A stretch of DNA of 64,000 bases from Utricularia gibba (Eukaryota > Streptophyta > Magnoliopsida > Lamiales > Lentibulariaceae): positions 1,566,001 to 1,630,000 of the forward strand of contig NEEC01000016.1 in NCBI GenBank assembly GCA_002189035.1, read 5' to 3'. The notes beneath the pieces were generated by a model. The model was not told the DNA's origin. It saw only the letters and a program-made list of their open reading frames with translations, and searched no databases. The position numbers and the translations under genes are program-made. Below, in pieces: positions 39,410-51,865 of the stretch (positions within the stretch are counted from its first letter, which is position 1; every line of letters starts with the position of its first letter).

Positions 39410-39797
39410 GACATGAGTCAACTCGAATATTCTTGGGGTTGACCCAATGTGGATCAGACCCGTTATCTGTAATTATAAAAAATAGGTATGTGACGGGTTC
39501 ACAATACACGGATACAAGTAGATTCAGCGGATTAGGAAGGGTGAGTCTAAACATAATCCAATAACAATAAAAAATGTATTTTTTATAAAATGAGTTTGAC
39601 ATTCCAATCAATTGGGCTTATAGCTTATGAATTAAATCCAATTCATGTTAGTATATATAAATTATGTAATGATTTAGGTTAACATGTGGCCTGAAATGTG
39701 TCTAACATGTTGACCCCTATCTATAAAATCATAATTTTTTATGCTGACTTGACAGATTCAACCCATAACCTATCGGTTTGACCCGTGCTTACCTCTA
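39410..39797 (-). mobile_element. Non-autonomous hAT-like fragment
   Basis: Read on minus from 39797 the sequence begins TAGAGGTAAGCACGGGTCAA, matching the form TAGAGNTRRGCACGG of the hAT end at 33824. Further GGGTTGA-like motifs follow over about 100 bases and recur near 39430. There is no transposase frame. The far end is not fixed, so the left coordinate is approximate. Confidence 0.5.
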
Positions 39798-40485
39798 TTT
39801 CTTTAATTCCAATGTAATGCTAAGTTTTGATTTTTCATATCTCATCATATTTTTTAATAATTCCACTACTATTAATTTTTACATGACTAGGATTTTTGAA
39901 AAACTATACTTGATTTTTTGTTATGCTATCTAAAAAATATGAAATATTTTGATGTAGTTCATCATATGACTAATAAATGATTCCGTTTTTAAAGTTTGAA
40001 CATAATTTTGATAACTATTGCAATCTTGTGGTTCGCTGTACACATAGAGAATAACAAGCACGGATTGAAAATGACATTTTTCAAATATATTATTTTATAT
40101 AGCATATAAATTCCTAAAAGTAGATGGGCCCAACAATTTGGAATGATCCGATGGACAGAAGGGTAGGCCCATTTTGGCCCATTGGGATACTAAGTGGGCC
40201 CTTCCCCTAAATGGAAGACAAGAAGCCCAAAGACACAGGTCTGGGGTGGGGACCGCAATCGCATCCCGCCAATCACGGAATGATTGGCTCGGGGTCCACA
40301 ATCTGAAAGGGTTTTCGCATAAATTGAATAATAAAAATTTGTGAGATTAAAAAAAGAGTATAAATAAAAATATGAAGAAATAAATGGATGATGTTGGGGA
40401 GGAAAATATTCGCGTACCCGATCGTTGTCATTATTTCGCCGAATCCCTTGGAATTTCACTCGCTTTACTTTCTTCGCCGGGATCC

Positions 40486-41503
40486 ATGGAGTGGCAAAAG
40501 CAACCGCCGCCGCCGCCGCAGCAGCCGGAGGATCCGGGTGGCGGTGTGTTTGTGAAGGTCATGACCGACGAGCAGATGGAAGTTCTGCGCAAGCAGATTG
40601 CAGTTTACGCCGCCATTTGCGAGCAGCTCGTGGAGTTGCATAAATCCCTTACTTCTCACAACGATCTTGCAGGTACGGAATCCAGGATGTAAATTGAATT
40701 AGCTCCATTTTTTTTTTTTTTGTCGCTGAAGCGCAATCCCTGTCTGTGTTTCAATTGAAAACGCTGCTTATTTTTTGGATTAGGAATGAGGTTGGGAAAT
40801 ATGTATTGTGATACGTTGATTGCATCGGGGACGCACAAAATTACTGGTAGACAGCGGTGGACTCCCACAGCGATGCAACTTCAGATTCTGGAGCGCATGT
40901 TTGATCAGGGAATTGGAACCCCAAGCAAGCAGAAGATCAAGGAAATAACTGGTGAATTGTCACAGCATGGCCAGATTTCTGAAACCAATGTCTATAACTG
41001 GTTCCAGAATCGGCGAGCTCGGTCGAAAAGGAAGCAGCAGTCTACTCCTTCAAACAAGGAAGAATCAGAGGTGGATACTGAAGTTGAATCTCCCACTGAG
41101 AAGAAAGCTAAGCCTCCAGAGTTTCAAGCTCACCACGCGCTAACGTCATCTGCAGGCGATCTCTGCTTTCAGGATCATTCATTTCATTCCGTGGATACTC
41201 TCAATGGGAAGATAGACTCTATTATGTCTCCAGAAGGCAGCTCAAAGTTCGGTGACATTCTTGGGCAAATGCCCTTCTATGGGAGCACGCTGTCCGGTTC
41301 AAGTAACTGTTTCATCTTGACAAGTTGCTTTCTTTTCCTAAAACATAGCTTTATCTGCTTCAATTTTCATCTTTGTTCTCTTTTCTTCGTGTTCAACTCA
41401 CACTTTCTGTTTTAAAGGCGCAGGGATAGATCAGATAATGGGGAAGATGGAAGTTCAAGGAAATTATAATTATTTGCTACAAGATGGCTATAGCATGGAC
41501 TGA
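40486..41503 (+). CDS. WOX13: WOX13 homeodomain protein
   Basis: Three exons (40486-40672, 40784-41302, 41418-41503) join in phase to 263 residues. The ancient-clade signature [13 protein letters not shown] precedes the homeodomain (about 84-148): [32 protein letters not shown], then [17 protein letters not shown]. The [16 protein letters not shown] helix is diagnostic of the WOX13 clade. There is no WUS box, as expected. The N-terminus carries the family block [23 protein letters not shown]13 proteins act in fruit and root development and in cell fusion during regeneration. The start at 40486 was chosen over 40384, which would add an atypical extension. Intact. Confidence 0.95.
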
Positions 41504-42341
41504 TAGCTTGCAGAATATATACATATCATATACAGACTGAAATGCTCCAAGTTGACCTTTGGACAAATGATATTGCTTTGATGCTTTTGGTTTCCTGTTT
41601 TCCTTGCTGTGTGGAGTAAAATCTATTGCAGGATAAAGAATGAACTTCGTGTATGTTAAAAGTTACTGCATTCACTGCGCGATGTATTGTTTTTCTGTAA
41701 TGGAAGCCATGGTGGGAGGTAAAAATGCAGAATATTTGTCTCTCCACTTTTGTGGCTTCCCATGATGACTAGAACTGCCTGATTGTCACGTGTGTAGTGC
41801 TTGAGCTCCTAAGACATCTGCGAGTTCTCTTGAGCATGTCTCTGTGTTATTTTCCTCTGTAATGTAACAGTAAAATAACAGACGTAAAAAACAAAAGACC
41901 TCCAGCACTTGATGGGCAAATTTGTAGGGGGCATTCCACGTGAATGCGGGGACACGGATACGGGGACACATCCGGATCCTTAGATTTTGAGTTAAAAGTG
42001 CCACTTAGTTGAACCATGGTTGCCAATGGTCGGTTTATGTTCAATTATTCATCTATTTCCCAGCATGTGGTGACGCGCACTTGCCGTGTCCTTGTTCTTA
42101 ATCATTTGAAAGAAGCTATCTTGAATTCAGTTTCTATTACAGGAGAAGAAGCACCTCAAAGTCACCAACTACAGTGCTACACCGCAAAGAGGAAAGAAAC
42201 CATACTGTGTTTCCCACTCTATGGCAAGAAAACAAAACAAAAAAAACTTCTTCATGTGATCTCTATATCCCTTTAGATCCATATCATCATCCAAAATAGA
42301 AAGAAACGAAAAATCAGATCCAATAGTATGCTAAAAACCAG
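41504..42341. other. Convergent gap between WOX13 and SRPK
   Basis: The two genes converge here, so the interval holds both 3' untranslated regions. The plus frame 42016-42276 has no family match. Confidence 0.5.
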
Positions 42342-44047
42342 CTATTGCTTGTGCATCTTGAGCTGAAGGCCGGCCACTCCAGCATTGAGCTTCTCAATCT
42401 TAGGCTCATGACTCACCCCATCCTCATGCTTCTGATCATCCACGTTAAGCCAAGGATGCTGAAGACACTGCCGGACGGAGGGCCGTTTCTCGGGTCGAAA
42501 TCGAGTATCGGTTGAAGGAACTCTGTGAACTCACGAGCATCGCTTTCAGAGAACTTGTACTTGTCAATGAGGAGCCGGCTCAGTGATCCATACTTGAGTC
42601 TTCTGATCCTCTTCAGGTCCCCATATCTGTCGAAGTAATCTTTGGCTCGAGCCCCAGATGTGGCTACCTTTAGATAACAAGTGATGGAACATCATTCACA
42701 ATATTGAAACTCAGTGATATTCAAAAATGATGCATACCTTGCGAGGAATCTTCCCAAGGAGCTCCATCATCAATGCAAGGTGATCCTGCAATTTTCGTTG
42801 GAGAATAAATGATATTGATCCATGTGATGTTTTGGGGACTGATGCAGTTTGTGAAACAGTCAAGAACCATGCAAAGTGAGTAAAAATTGAGGCTTGAAGT
42901 TGTGCATAGAGCAGAGGGATAAATGATCAGAAATGTACCTCATCCTCACTGAAACCTTGACCATTCTTGGGAACAAACATCATCTCACCGGTGGCAAGTT
43001 CGAATGCAGTACAAGCAAATGACCACATATCAGCAGGAAACGAATAGCCAGACTGAAGTATGACTTCTGGAGCTCGATACTGCCTTGTCTGAATCTCTTC
43101 AGCAATTGGCTTATCAGCCCAACACGCATTTCCAAAATCTACAACCTTACATCTCAAATCAATCCCATCCAAGGATCTAGCAGGCTTGGGAACAATGGTG
43201 GGAACTCCCATTGAAGCTCGTCTTTCTGATATCCGAGCAACCGCACTTCTTGCCTTCTGCTTCAGTTTTTTCTCAATGCTGTTCATGGTAGCCCCAACAT
43301 TGGGGTTCCCTTCAGGCCTCTCAAGGATAGGAGTCATTCCTGACCTAACTGGATCTTTCGAAGGGTTAATAGTAGAAAACAGCAGAATGTTCTCCGGCTT
43401 AAGGTCAGTGTGTAAGATTCCCAACTGACAATGCAAGTAATCCAGTGCAGTCAAAATGCATTTGCAGATCTCCCTTACTCTGTTCAGCTCAAGACCCTTG
43501 TATCTGTTATACTTGATCAGTTGAAGTAAACTATCACCAAGAAACTCAAGAACCATGCAGATGTGCTGCCCATTTGGTCCCGAATGCTTGAAGTGATCCA
43601 CTAAGCAGACAACATATTTGCTGTTGGAGGGATCCCCTTTAGCGATCGATGAAAGGATGTCGATTTCATGTAGTGCAGCTTGAGCAAACTGGGGAGCACT
43701 TTTTTGGATTTTCAAGGCAACATATTTCTGACACCAAAATCAAAAAGCTTCAGTCAACAGAGAGCAACAAAAATCGCAATCCTGAAGCTCCCACAGCACC
43801 CACAAACCAAAATGAACGCAAAACAGACAAAAAGAGACAAAGAATCGATTTTTCTTACAGATGTTCGAGTATCGTAAGCTAGCCAAACCGTGGAAAACTG
43901 TCCCCAGCCCAGTTTCTGCTGCGCGATGTATCTCCCAGAAGCGAATGAATCGCCGAACCTGACGGCATGGTACCCTCCTTTCCTATAGGAATCGATTCCT
44001 TCATCTTCGTCCTCCGATCCCGAAGACGAAGAGGGGCAACCAGACAT
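42342..44047 (-). CDS. SRPK: SR-protein-specific kinase (one-base frameshift)
   Basis: Four minus-strand exons (44047-43859, 43727-42939, 42785-42738, 42667-42342) encode about 450 residues. Kinase motifs are GWGQFSTVW (47-55), the VALK lysine (69), HTDLKPEN (169-176), DFGNACW (260-266) and YRAPEVIL. HTDLKPEN and the roughly 80-residue insert between the catalytic loop and DFG are SRPK marks. SRPKs phosphorylate Arg/Ser domains of splicing factors. The acidic N-terminus SGSEDEDEGIDSYRKGGYHA is typical. In exon 4 the reading DFDP-EKRPSVRQCL requires GACCCCGAG but the sequence has three Cs (plus strand 42492-42494), so the frame breaks near the C-terminus. The exon is 326 bases, one short of 327. 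The rest of the gene is sound. Confidence 0.92.
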
Positions 44048-44249
44048 GGCGATCAACACGACAGGCGATCAGGAATGATGAAAAATATCAGAAGGTCGAG
44101 ATTGGAAAACGCAGAAGGCGAAGGGAAGAAACCGATAAACTGATTCTTATTCAGTGAAATCAAATTGGGGTTTCCTATTTTTGATCAATCCAGAGATGTG
44201 GCCATCAAAACAGGACTCTCTCCACTTTTCCCTCCTCCCTTTTTTCATC

Positions 44250-46816
44250 CTGAAGCAAGGAATCCATTCATGCAAATGGTAAGGTAAGCTCCATCCCAGG
44301 GATCACATGAGATCGCATCCATCGCATTCACCAACTTTACTGTTTTTGTATTTTCATTAATATTTTCGAGTTACTTAAATTAAAATGCATTTATTATTGA
44401 TCAATATACAAAAAATAAGACTAATATCATTTTAGACTTAACTGTTTAAAAACTGTGACAAAATAGATCTCAATATTTTTAGCAATTAAATCATTTTATT
44501 AGATGTAAACAGATATTTTGGTATATTTTTAATAATAAAACAGATATAATTATTATATTTAAATTTTGGTTTTTTTATGTTAATTATCTTAAATTTATAA
44601 TTAATATTATTATATTTAAAACATTATTTTGATTAAAAAATTTAATCGATTCGTTATAATTGGAATTTTATCTAATATTTCACTAATACTGTTAATCATA
44701 ATTAGATGTAAACATGACTATGAGTCATTTTAATTATTTTATAAATTGACTTTTCCAATAAATACCATATCATTTTTATTATTTTAAATATTATGTTCTT
44801 TACACTTAGCATATGAGATTTTCACAACATTCTTCAACATCCGACCATGCTCAATAACATTAAAAAAGAATTGGAAGATAATGGATTAATTGAAATAGGC
44901 TTTGACAGAGAGGATCAAAATATTACTAATAAAAGTGAATGAGATAAGCTTATACATAGAGGTATTGTTTTGACTTCATATGATTATTGTACTTATGAGG
45001 AACTTATTGGTAAATTATTTTATTTTATTACAAAACATGATCTTTCATTATTTTTGAATGTTGTTTTTAATTACTTTACATTTCATTATTTTCAATTGAT
45101 TTTAGATATTTCATACTATTTTGATCTTTTTGAAAAGAAATTGTATTTTATGGATTCTTAAGATATTTTTAAATAAATTTAAGAATAAATCAAAACCCAA
45201 CAAATTATGAATTTGATAAGCCACGAATCTCAGCCCATGCTTTGGTCAAGGAATAAAGATTTGATTTAAGATTCATGGATAAAATAAATATTTTTAATAT
45301 ATTTAAATAAAATATTTTGATATAAAATTTTATCCAAACACATCAAATAATTTCAATAGGAATACTCAAGTTTCCTCTATTATAAATATCCCACCTTCTT
45401 AATTATTAAAGACATCTTTGGATCACTTTTTTTTATATTTTTTTTCTATTTTTGTATTTATTTTCATATTACAGTCAAACACATGTAGAGTCTTGCAGCT
45501 AAGGATTTGCAATTAAGTTTTGTTTGCGCAAGTCCTACATGTATAACTGATTTATTATGTTTCTCAACATTTAATTTGAGGTATGATTCTATTTTTTGTA
45601 ATATTTTCTTCACCAATGTGCTCTTTAGTACCATTAACTTTAAAAAAGTGTGAGAAAATCTAACAAACACTTAAGGAGAAGAGCTCAATCGTAGATCATT
45701 GATAAGATATATTTTGTATAATTTGTCTACGAGATGTGAAATGTAAGAATTAGATTTAAGTGTGGGAAGAATATGGGTCATCACATGAGATGAAATAGTT
45801 TTGGTGGTGTGATTGATTCTATAATTTTGTTAAACAAAGAATGGAACTATGATGATCGTCAAATAGTAATATTTTAAAGTAGCATCTCCAAAATTTATAC
45901 AAGCAAATCAGTTTTCAAGGTTTACACACACAGGTATAAATGAGTTTTAAGCAAATTGAATCCTAAATCCAAAACCATTATTTATATTGTTTTTAGAACC
46001 AAACTTTTGTTTTGTTTTTTGCCTTCTCGAGTCATTGTTTTGAAATAAAACTTCAATAACAATTTTCTTGTGAATATGATCTTATTTTATTATTTCAACG
46101 ATTTTTATGCACTTGTAAAATTACCATCACTTATCTTAAAAATATCATAGCATTCTCTTTTTGAGTATGAGTATATTAAAAAAATAGTATATAAAATTAT
46201 ATTTTTAGTTGAGAAGTACTCCAATTCAATCATTGAACATGTTAATGACAAATGCTATATAAAATATCAATGAAACAAATAGAATAAATTTGGAAGGTTA
46301 CAACATTCATATTGTGTTGATATATTTGGAATGTCAAATGAAAAAAAAAAATTTTATAGATGAATATTCTTATAAAATTTCTATAGAACTAATAAATAAA
46401 GTTTGTTTATAAATAGTTCACTGAATATAAAATAAATGAAGTACATATAAATGAATGATTATTTGAACTATTTTTTATAATTTCATGATACTCTCACAAT
46501 CAGTCGCTTTAATAGTATCTTACTTTTGTAATATTTTTATCATATTACTATTATTTGTATATATCGTTTAGACATTAATAAAATTTTAATTCTTACTCTT
46601 AAAAAAAAATCATCAGATTGCTTCTATTGTTCATCGTGTAACTTCATTATGGTCTTTTGTTATGTTTTTTCTTTTTTGAAGGTGATCAATAGATGGTTCA
46701 ACTCAGTTATCCTAAGCCTTGCAACAACTCTATAAACAAAACTTCAATGGATCAAAAAATGTTCATTATACATTTATTTTTGAGTTTTTTCTTCTCTTTG
46801 TTTGTATTCATTCTTC
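44250..46816. other. AT-rich spacer
   Basis: No gene is supported. Short frames (44970-45161, 45464-45670) are low-complexity. It includes the second copy of a dispersed repeat (46230-46560). Confidence 0.5.
46230..46560 (+). repeat. Dispersed repeat, copy B
   Basis: Diverged relative of 36450-36740 in the same orientation, sharing the blocks listed for copy A in the same order. It is slightly longer because of AT-rich insertions. Confidence 0.6.
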
Positions 46817-47454
46817 TTATTCAACATATAGATTCATGTCGTTGCTCCTTGGCTTTTGATTCTTGCTTTTCCTTTGTTTCTGCTTCTGTTTCTTCCTCAA
46901 GGGCCATTGCTTCTTGGATTCTGAAATAGTAGAAGCGGCTTTGATAGCAATAGGACAGTCGCCATTGCTACAAGATTCGTGATTCATGACCTTCAAATCC
47001 AACAGCTTCTCATCCCCCACCAACAAATCATCTTCCTCCAATGAAAGAAGATCTTTGCAAGTTTCATCACAATTAATCACCACCTCGACCACCATCTTCT
47101 CATCAACTTGGATCATACAAGGCATCTTCTCATATTTATCTTTGGTTTGAAAAAAGAAAAAGAAACTCAATTCATAAAACCACTTTATTATATATGCTTG
47201 TCTAAATTTTCAATACTGACCTTGATTTTCAACCCCTTTGTTGCCATTTCCAATTTTTTTAATGCTCCCACTACTTCTTGTCTTCCTCATGTGGCCCTTT
47301 TCTTCTCCTTTAAAACAAACCTTTTCCCTTGTCATATGGAAGAACACACATTACTCTTGATGGAGGAAGATATGGTGGGCTTCAGATAGTTGGGAGCCCA
47401 TCTTGCCATTGTCATCTTTTTATCAATAACATTGTTTCTTCTTCCAGAGGCCAT
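46817..47454 (-). CDS. Three-exon gene of unknown function
   Basis: Three minus-strand exons (47454-47355, 47307-47221, 47139-46817) have compatible phases (1, 1) and plausible sites (A|GTAATG, TTTTAAAG|G, CAAG|GTCAGT, CCAAAG|AT). They give 169 residues. The start reads MASGRRNNVIDKKMTMARWA, then NYLKPTISSS; exon 2 is basic (HMRKTRSSGSIKKIG). Exon 3 has an acidic middle (LLSLEEDDLLVGDEKLLDL) and a lysine-rich end (KKQKQKQRKSKNQKPRS) that could be a nuclear signal. There is no signal peptide or membrane segment. I do not recognise the family. Consistent phase across three exons is the main support; chance cannot be excluded. Confidence 0.5.
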
Positions 47455-47929
47455 GTAATGTAAGAAAAGGATAATGATGAAATGATGGAGGCAATATCAA
47501 GGGAAGAGAGACGGAGACAAAGAGAGAGAGGAGGCAAATCAGCAAATAACATGGATAGCCATTAACCATAATTAGTACTTTCTTAATCTAGGGGTATGTT
47601 CTAAACACCTTTTGGTTTCTCATTCTCATTTCTAATAAAATGAGGATGAGCAAATATGAGAATGAGTTTTTTTATAAAATGTAAAATATGTAATAATAAT
47701 ATTCTGTTAGTTAATGAGAATGTAAAATAAATATGCTGAAAAATGACTAAAATGCCCTACCATTAAATAAATATGTTATTTTCTTTATATTTCTTTAGAG
47801 TAAACTAATATCATTAAAGTTTAAATTATTTAAATAAATTATGTGAAAACACAATAAACATAAAAAAATTCATATAATATGTTGATTTATGCCTTTTAAT
47901 TCAATGTTGATCATGATATTCTCGCCACA

Positions 47930-49070
47930 TAGTAGAATGAATGGTTTTCTTTAAATCATCTATCAAATTATTATTCATTTCAATATCATGTTGTTCTTCA
48001 TAATTGACTAGTGGTGGTTTTTGAGTATATTCCAACCATCATCGCTTGCATCCACTTTACATAAAAGTCATAGATTGTCATTGTAGCAAAGATTAGGTGA
48101 ACCTATTTTTGAAAAGTTAAATTATGGGGAATATCATTGATTATATGAAATCAGTTTTTTCAAACACCAAATGCTCACTCAATAATGATTCGAAGTAACA
48201 AATGTCTATAGTTAAATAACTCTTTGGTAGTTCATTAACCTCATTTATGTTGAAAATCAGCAAGATGATATTTTTTTATTTTTGAATGATGCTATGTATC
48301 CTGTTGTATTGATAAATCTAGAATATACTAAATAATATTTAATTATAATATAAAAAAATTATTAATAAAAAATTTCTTTAAACATTAAACAAATAACTGA
48401 TTTGTTATAATTTGAGATTGATACCTGATGGTGGTTTAGCAAAATTGCTTTGGTTATTGTCTAAACATTCCTGTAAAATTCTACTATTGTAATAAGTGAC
48501 TTTGTTTCTAGCTATATAAAATATGAAATACATTAAAGTCAGAAATTACAAGTATATTTTGTGTTAATTCATCTTTACATCCTATAAAATGAATACTAAC
48601 TTCCATTGTAATCGAATTTTAAAAATGTATTCCATCAATTACGTCAATATAATCTTTGAAATATAGATAATATCTAAAATTTGAATAAATGTGAGGATCA
48701 ACTGAAGCATAATCATGTCAAATTTAATACGATCTAGAGGCACTTGAACACATACTTTGTGTGTACATCATCTCTTTGGAGAAACCCCTATAAAGATTAA
48801 TTAGTGTCACAATAACCTACTCTTTAAGGAAAATTGCAACATCTTATTCCACAACCACATATTTTCTTCCCTTTAAGTCATATTGATTTACTAATAATGT
48901 ACATAACTGTAGAAAAGTTTCAATGTTAACGTGCAATGAATTGCAAGCTTGAGAATTATGACCCTTAATTATATCTAGTAATATGGACCAGCTACTTGTT
49001 AGACGATTATGAATTGATTTTTTTCACCATATATCACTCTTGATATACTGCAACTAGCCCCATTACCTGC
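47930..49070 (-). pseudogene. PIF/Harbinger DDE transposase remnant
   Basis: Broken minus-strand frames carry Harbinger landmarks in order. YLYFKDYIDVIDGIHF (around 48690-48630) corresponds to YFKDCIGAIDGTH, which holds the first catalytic Asp. ELFNYRHLLLRIIIE-stop-AFGV (around 48230-48160) corresponds to the LFNYRHSSLRNVIERxFGVLK block. FHIINDIPHNLTFQK follows. Many stops show that it is inactive. The ends of the element were not resolved, although AATGAGAATG-rich sequence near 47620-47700 and 51520-51600 may be subterminal. Confidence 0.75.
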
Positions 49071-50309
49071 AAATCCTCATTCAAACAGGACAACTAATCA
49101 TTGAAGCAACTACTATCGTCTGAGGAACCATTTGATCTAACTTGGCTTAATGAATCAGATGAAGATATCGTTGATGGCGCTTTCAATTATAAAGAAACAA
49201 ATATACTAGAAGTACTTATCAAACTTCAACGAAATCATCATTTAAATAGAAAAAGTAAGCATTCTTGTGAAGCATATGACAAGAAAATCATAAATATATT
49301 AAAATTTACAAAAAAATAATACAAGTCACATAAAAACAAAAGTAATCATAAGTGAGCTATAAACATTATCACATACACAACAATTCACTTCAATATGGCC
49401 ACGAGATTTGGCCTTGAATTAGAAGCTTTTTTTTTTTAATTTTTAATTTATTTTCTAGGTAAAAGCATATGGTGATATTACAAAATTTTATATAGTCTTT
49501 AAAAAAAGTTTAAAGAATATATTATAGTATTTTTTTATGGAATATATTTTTAAATTGATAAAAATGTATTGATGAAATGCAATTTTTAGAGAAATAAATA
49601 TATAAACTTAATTTAAATTTTAATCCATTTAATCTTATTTAATTCAAATAATATTTTATTCTAAATAAATAGTAATATATTTTTCGAATTTTGTATACCA
49701 CAATATATTTTTAAGTAAATAATAATTTAACTTATTTTAATAACTTAATATAAATATTTCATAAATAATGTTTTAAATATTTTATAACATTTATTAAAAA
49801 TGCGAAAATTTACATTTTTCTATAGAGATGTGTTATTCAATGGAAAAATGACATAATTCTGAACATGACTGATACATTGCAATGCCAAATCTTAAGGGCA
49901 TCCATAACCATGTCATGTTAAATTTTATGAACTGTACTTTTAATATAAATAATATAAAATAAAAAATTATATTTTTTTATATACAAAACTCATAAAAGAT
50001 TAGTTTTTAATAAATTAGAAAATAATTAATGAAAATATAATAAAAATGTATTAACTTGCAATTTTTTAAGAATAACATTACCCACAATCTTTATAAATAT
50101 ATGTTTTTAAGTTTTTAAACATTTGGACATGTTAAAGTTACAATAAAAATAGCTAATTTAATAAAATATTGAGTTTCAAATATTTTTAGATCACTAAGTT
50201 TGAGAGTCAATATAAAGAAATGATAAATATAAATATAATATAACATAAATACTAAGAGAGGAAAATCAAGTACGTTAAGTAGGCTATTATGAGGGGAACT
50301 TCCCTCTAA

Positions 50310-51130
50310 TTGAACATCAATTCCAATTGATCAGAGAGATGGTCCTTGAGCCATACAATATTACCAATATTACATTTGATAGTTGAGAACAATTCTCGAT
50401 TGATCGATTTTGTAAACAAACGAATCCCTGTGCACCATAATGTATCATCCTCATTGATTCCCCAAGTTGATTCTAAAACTTCAACACTACGTAACACTGA
50501 AGTGCTCCTTCAAGTTAATACGATGTGTGTTTGTATCAACAATTACTTCATGGACCTTGCAATCAAGTCACTATTGCTATTTGACCCTAATTTTTTCGTT
50601 TTAGAACGAGCCAATGCCTCTTGTTCTTTAGATGCTCTAAATGAGATGTTCCCAAGGCCTCATGGGAAAGAGTAATGTCATTGAGGTAGTTGATATCTTC
50701 TAATATTGGTTCATCATCTTCATTCATTCCTTAAGTAATATGCCAAAACTTGGAGTATAACTATGTTGACCATATGATATGATTCCACCGAATACTCTAG
50801 CTAAGTATTTCGTAAGGAGGTGAAGCGTCATGAAATTTCTTAGCATTCCAATTCTCCTATAATGTAATCAATAAGAACAACATTTTTATTAACATGCGAT
50901 ACTAATATCGTATCATTTTAATGTAAAAATATGAACAAATTGATTACTGCTATTCATTCATTCTTTGCCTTAATTGTATTCCTTATTGGATCCCACCCTA
51001 CACCAGTCGAGTTTTTCAAACGAGTCCATAATGCCCACAACCCTCGAAATTCTAGCCATTTATTTTTTATTTGTCACATTATATATTTACACCTGCTTGT
51101 TGATTGGACTTGGATACACCTCTAAAAACA
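50310..51130 (-). pseudogene. Myb/SANT-like protein remnant of the PIF/Harbinger element
   Basis: The minus strand near 51060-50960 reads FRGLWALWTRLKN followed by GVGWDPIRNTIKA, the end of a Myb/SANT-like DNA-binding domain. In PIF/Harbinger elements a Myb-like protein is the partner of the transposase. Same strand and proximity to the transposase remnant at 47930-49070 support one two-gene element. Downstream frames (50497-50306) are short and uninformative. Confidence 0.6.
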
Positions 51131-51865
51131 TTAGTATTCATCCATAAAATTTTCACTATGGAATATCGCTTTTCATTATAGATTTTTGATATTTTTTATC
51201 CTTATCCATGCTGCTTAATGAATGTTGAAATAATGATGTAAGTAAATGAGATAAAAACATGATAAAATTTATGATGTTAATTCAAGCAATTGACATTGAC
51301 CAAGTTGGATAATACAATGCTTTTAAACAAAACAATCAATCCTCTACATTAAAACAAAGTTCATCATATACAATTCAGCGACATTCAACTGCCCAGTCAA
51401 TGGCTCACATAATATTGTTCTTCTCTTTGATAGATGCTAGGTTAATGAGTGTGAATAGATTTTTTTATGAAAGTTTATATTCTTTTTAAGGGTATTTTTG
51501 TTAAAAATGCTAGAAAAATGAGAATGAGGGAAGGACAGAGAAGTATTACTTATATTTTGGATTTCTATTTATATTTTTTTAAAATGAGAATTTTTATTTT
51601 TGTAAGAATGTAAAATAAATAAGTAATGATGTTTTTTTTTTGTGATGAATAAATGCATATATCACATGTTCTAGGGTGGTTGTTGTTTACCTTTTGGGCC
51701 TGAGGAGTTTCCGTAACCGTTTTGGGCCTCTGGTTCAAAAGAACAAGTCAATTCGCACAAAATGGCGTTTCAAGTCATACAAAATTCTCTGTCCTCCGAC
51801 CAAGTCCCCCGCAGCATCGTTGTTGCCTCAACCTGGATTTCGGATCGGACCCTAGCATCTTTACG

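Larger units (their letters stand above)
38084..40485. other. Spacer between C2H2 gene and WOX13
   Basis: Holds the C2H2 3' region, a short tandem repeat (38419-38466), a hAT-like end (39797) and the WOX13 leader. No supported gene. Confidence 0.5.
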
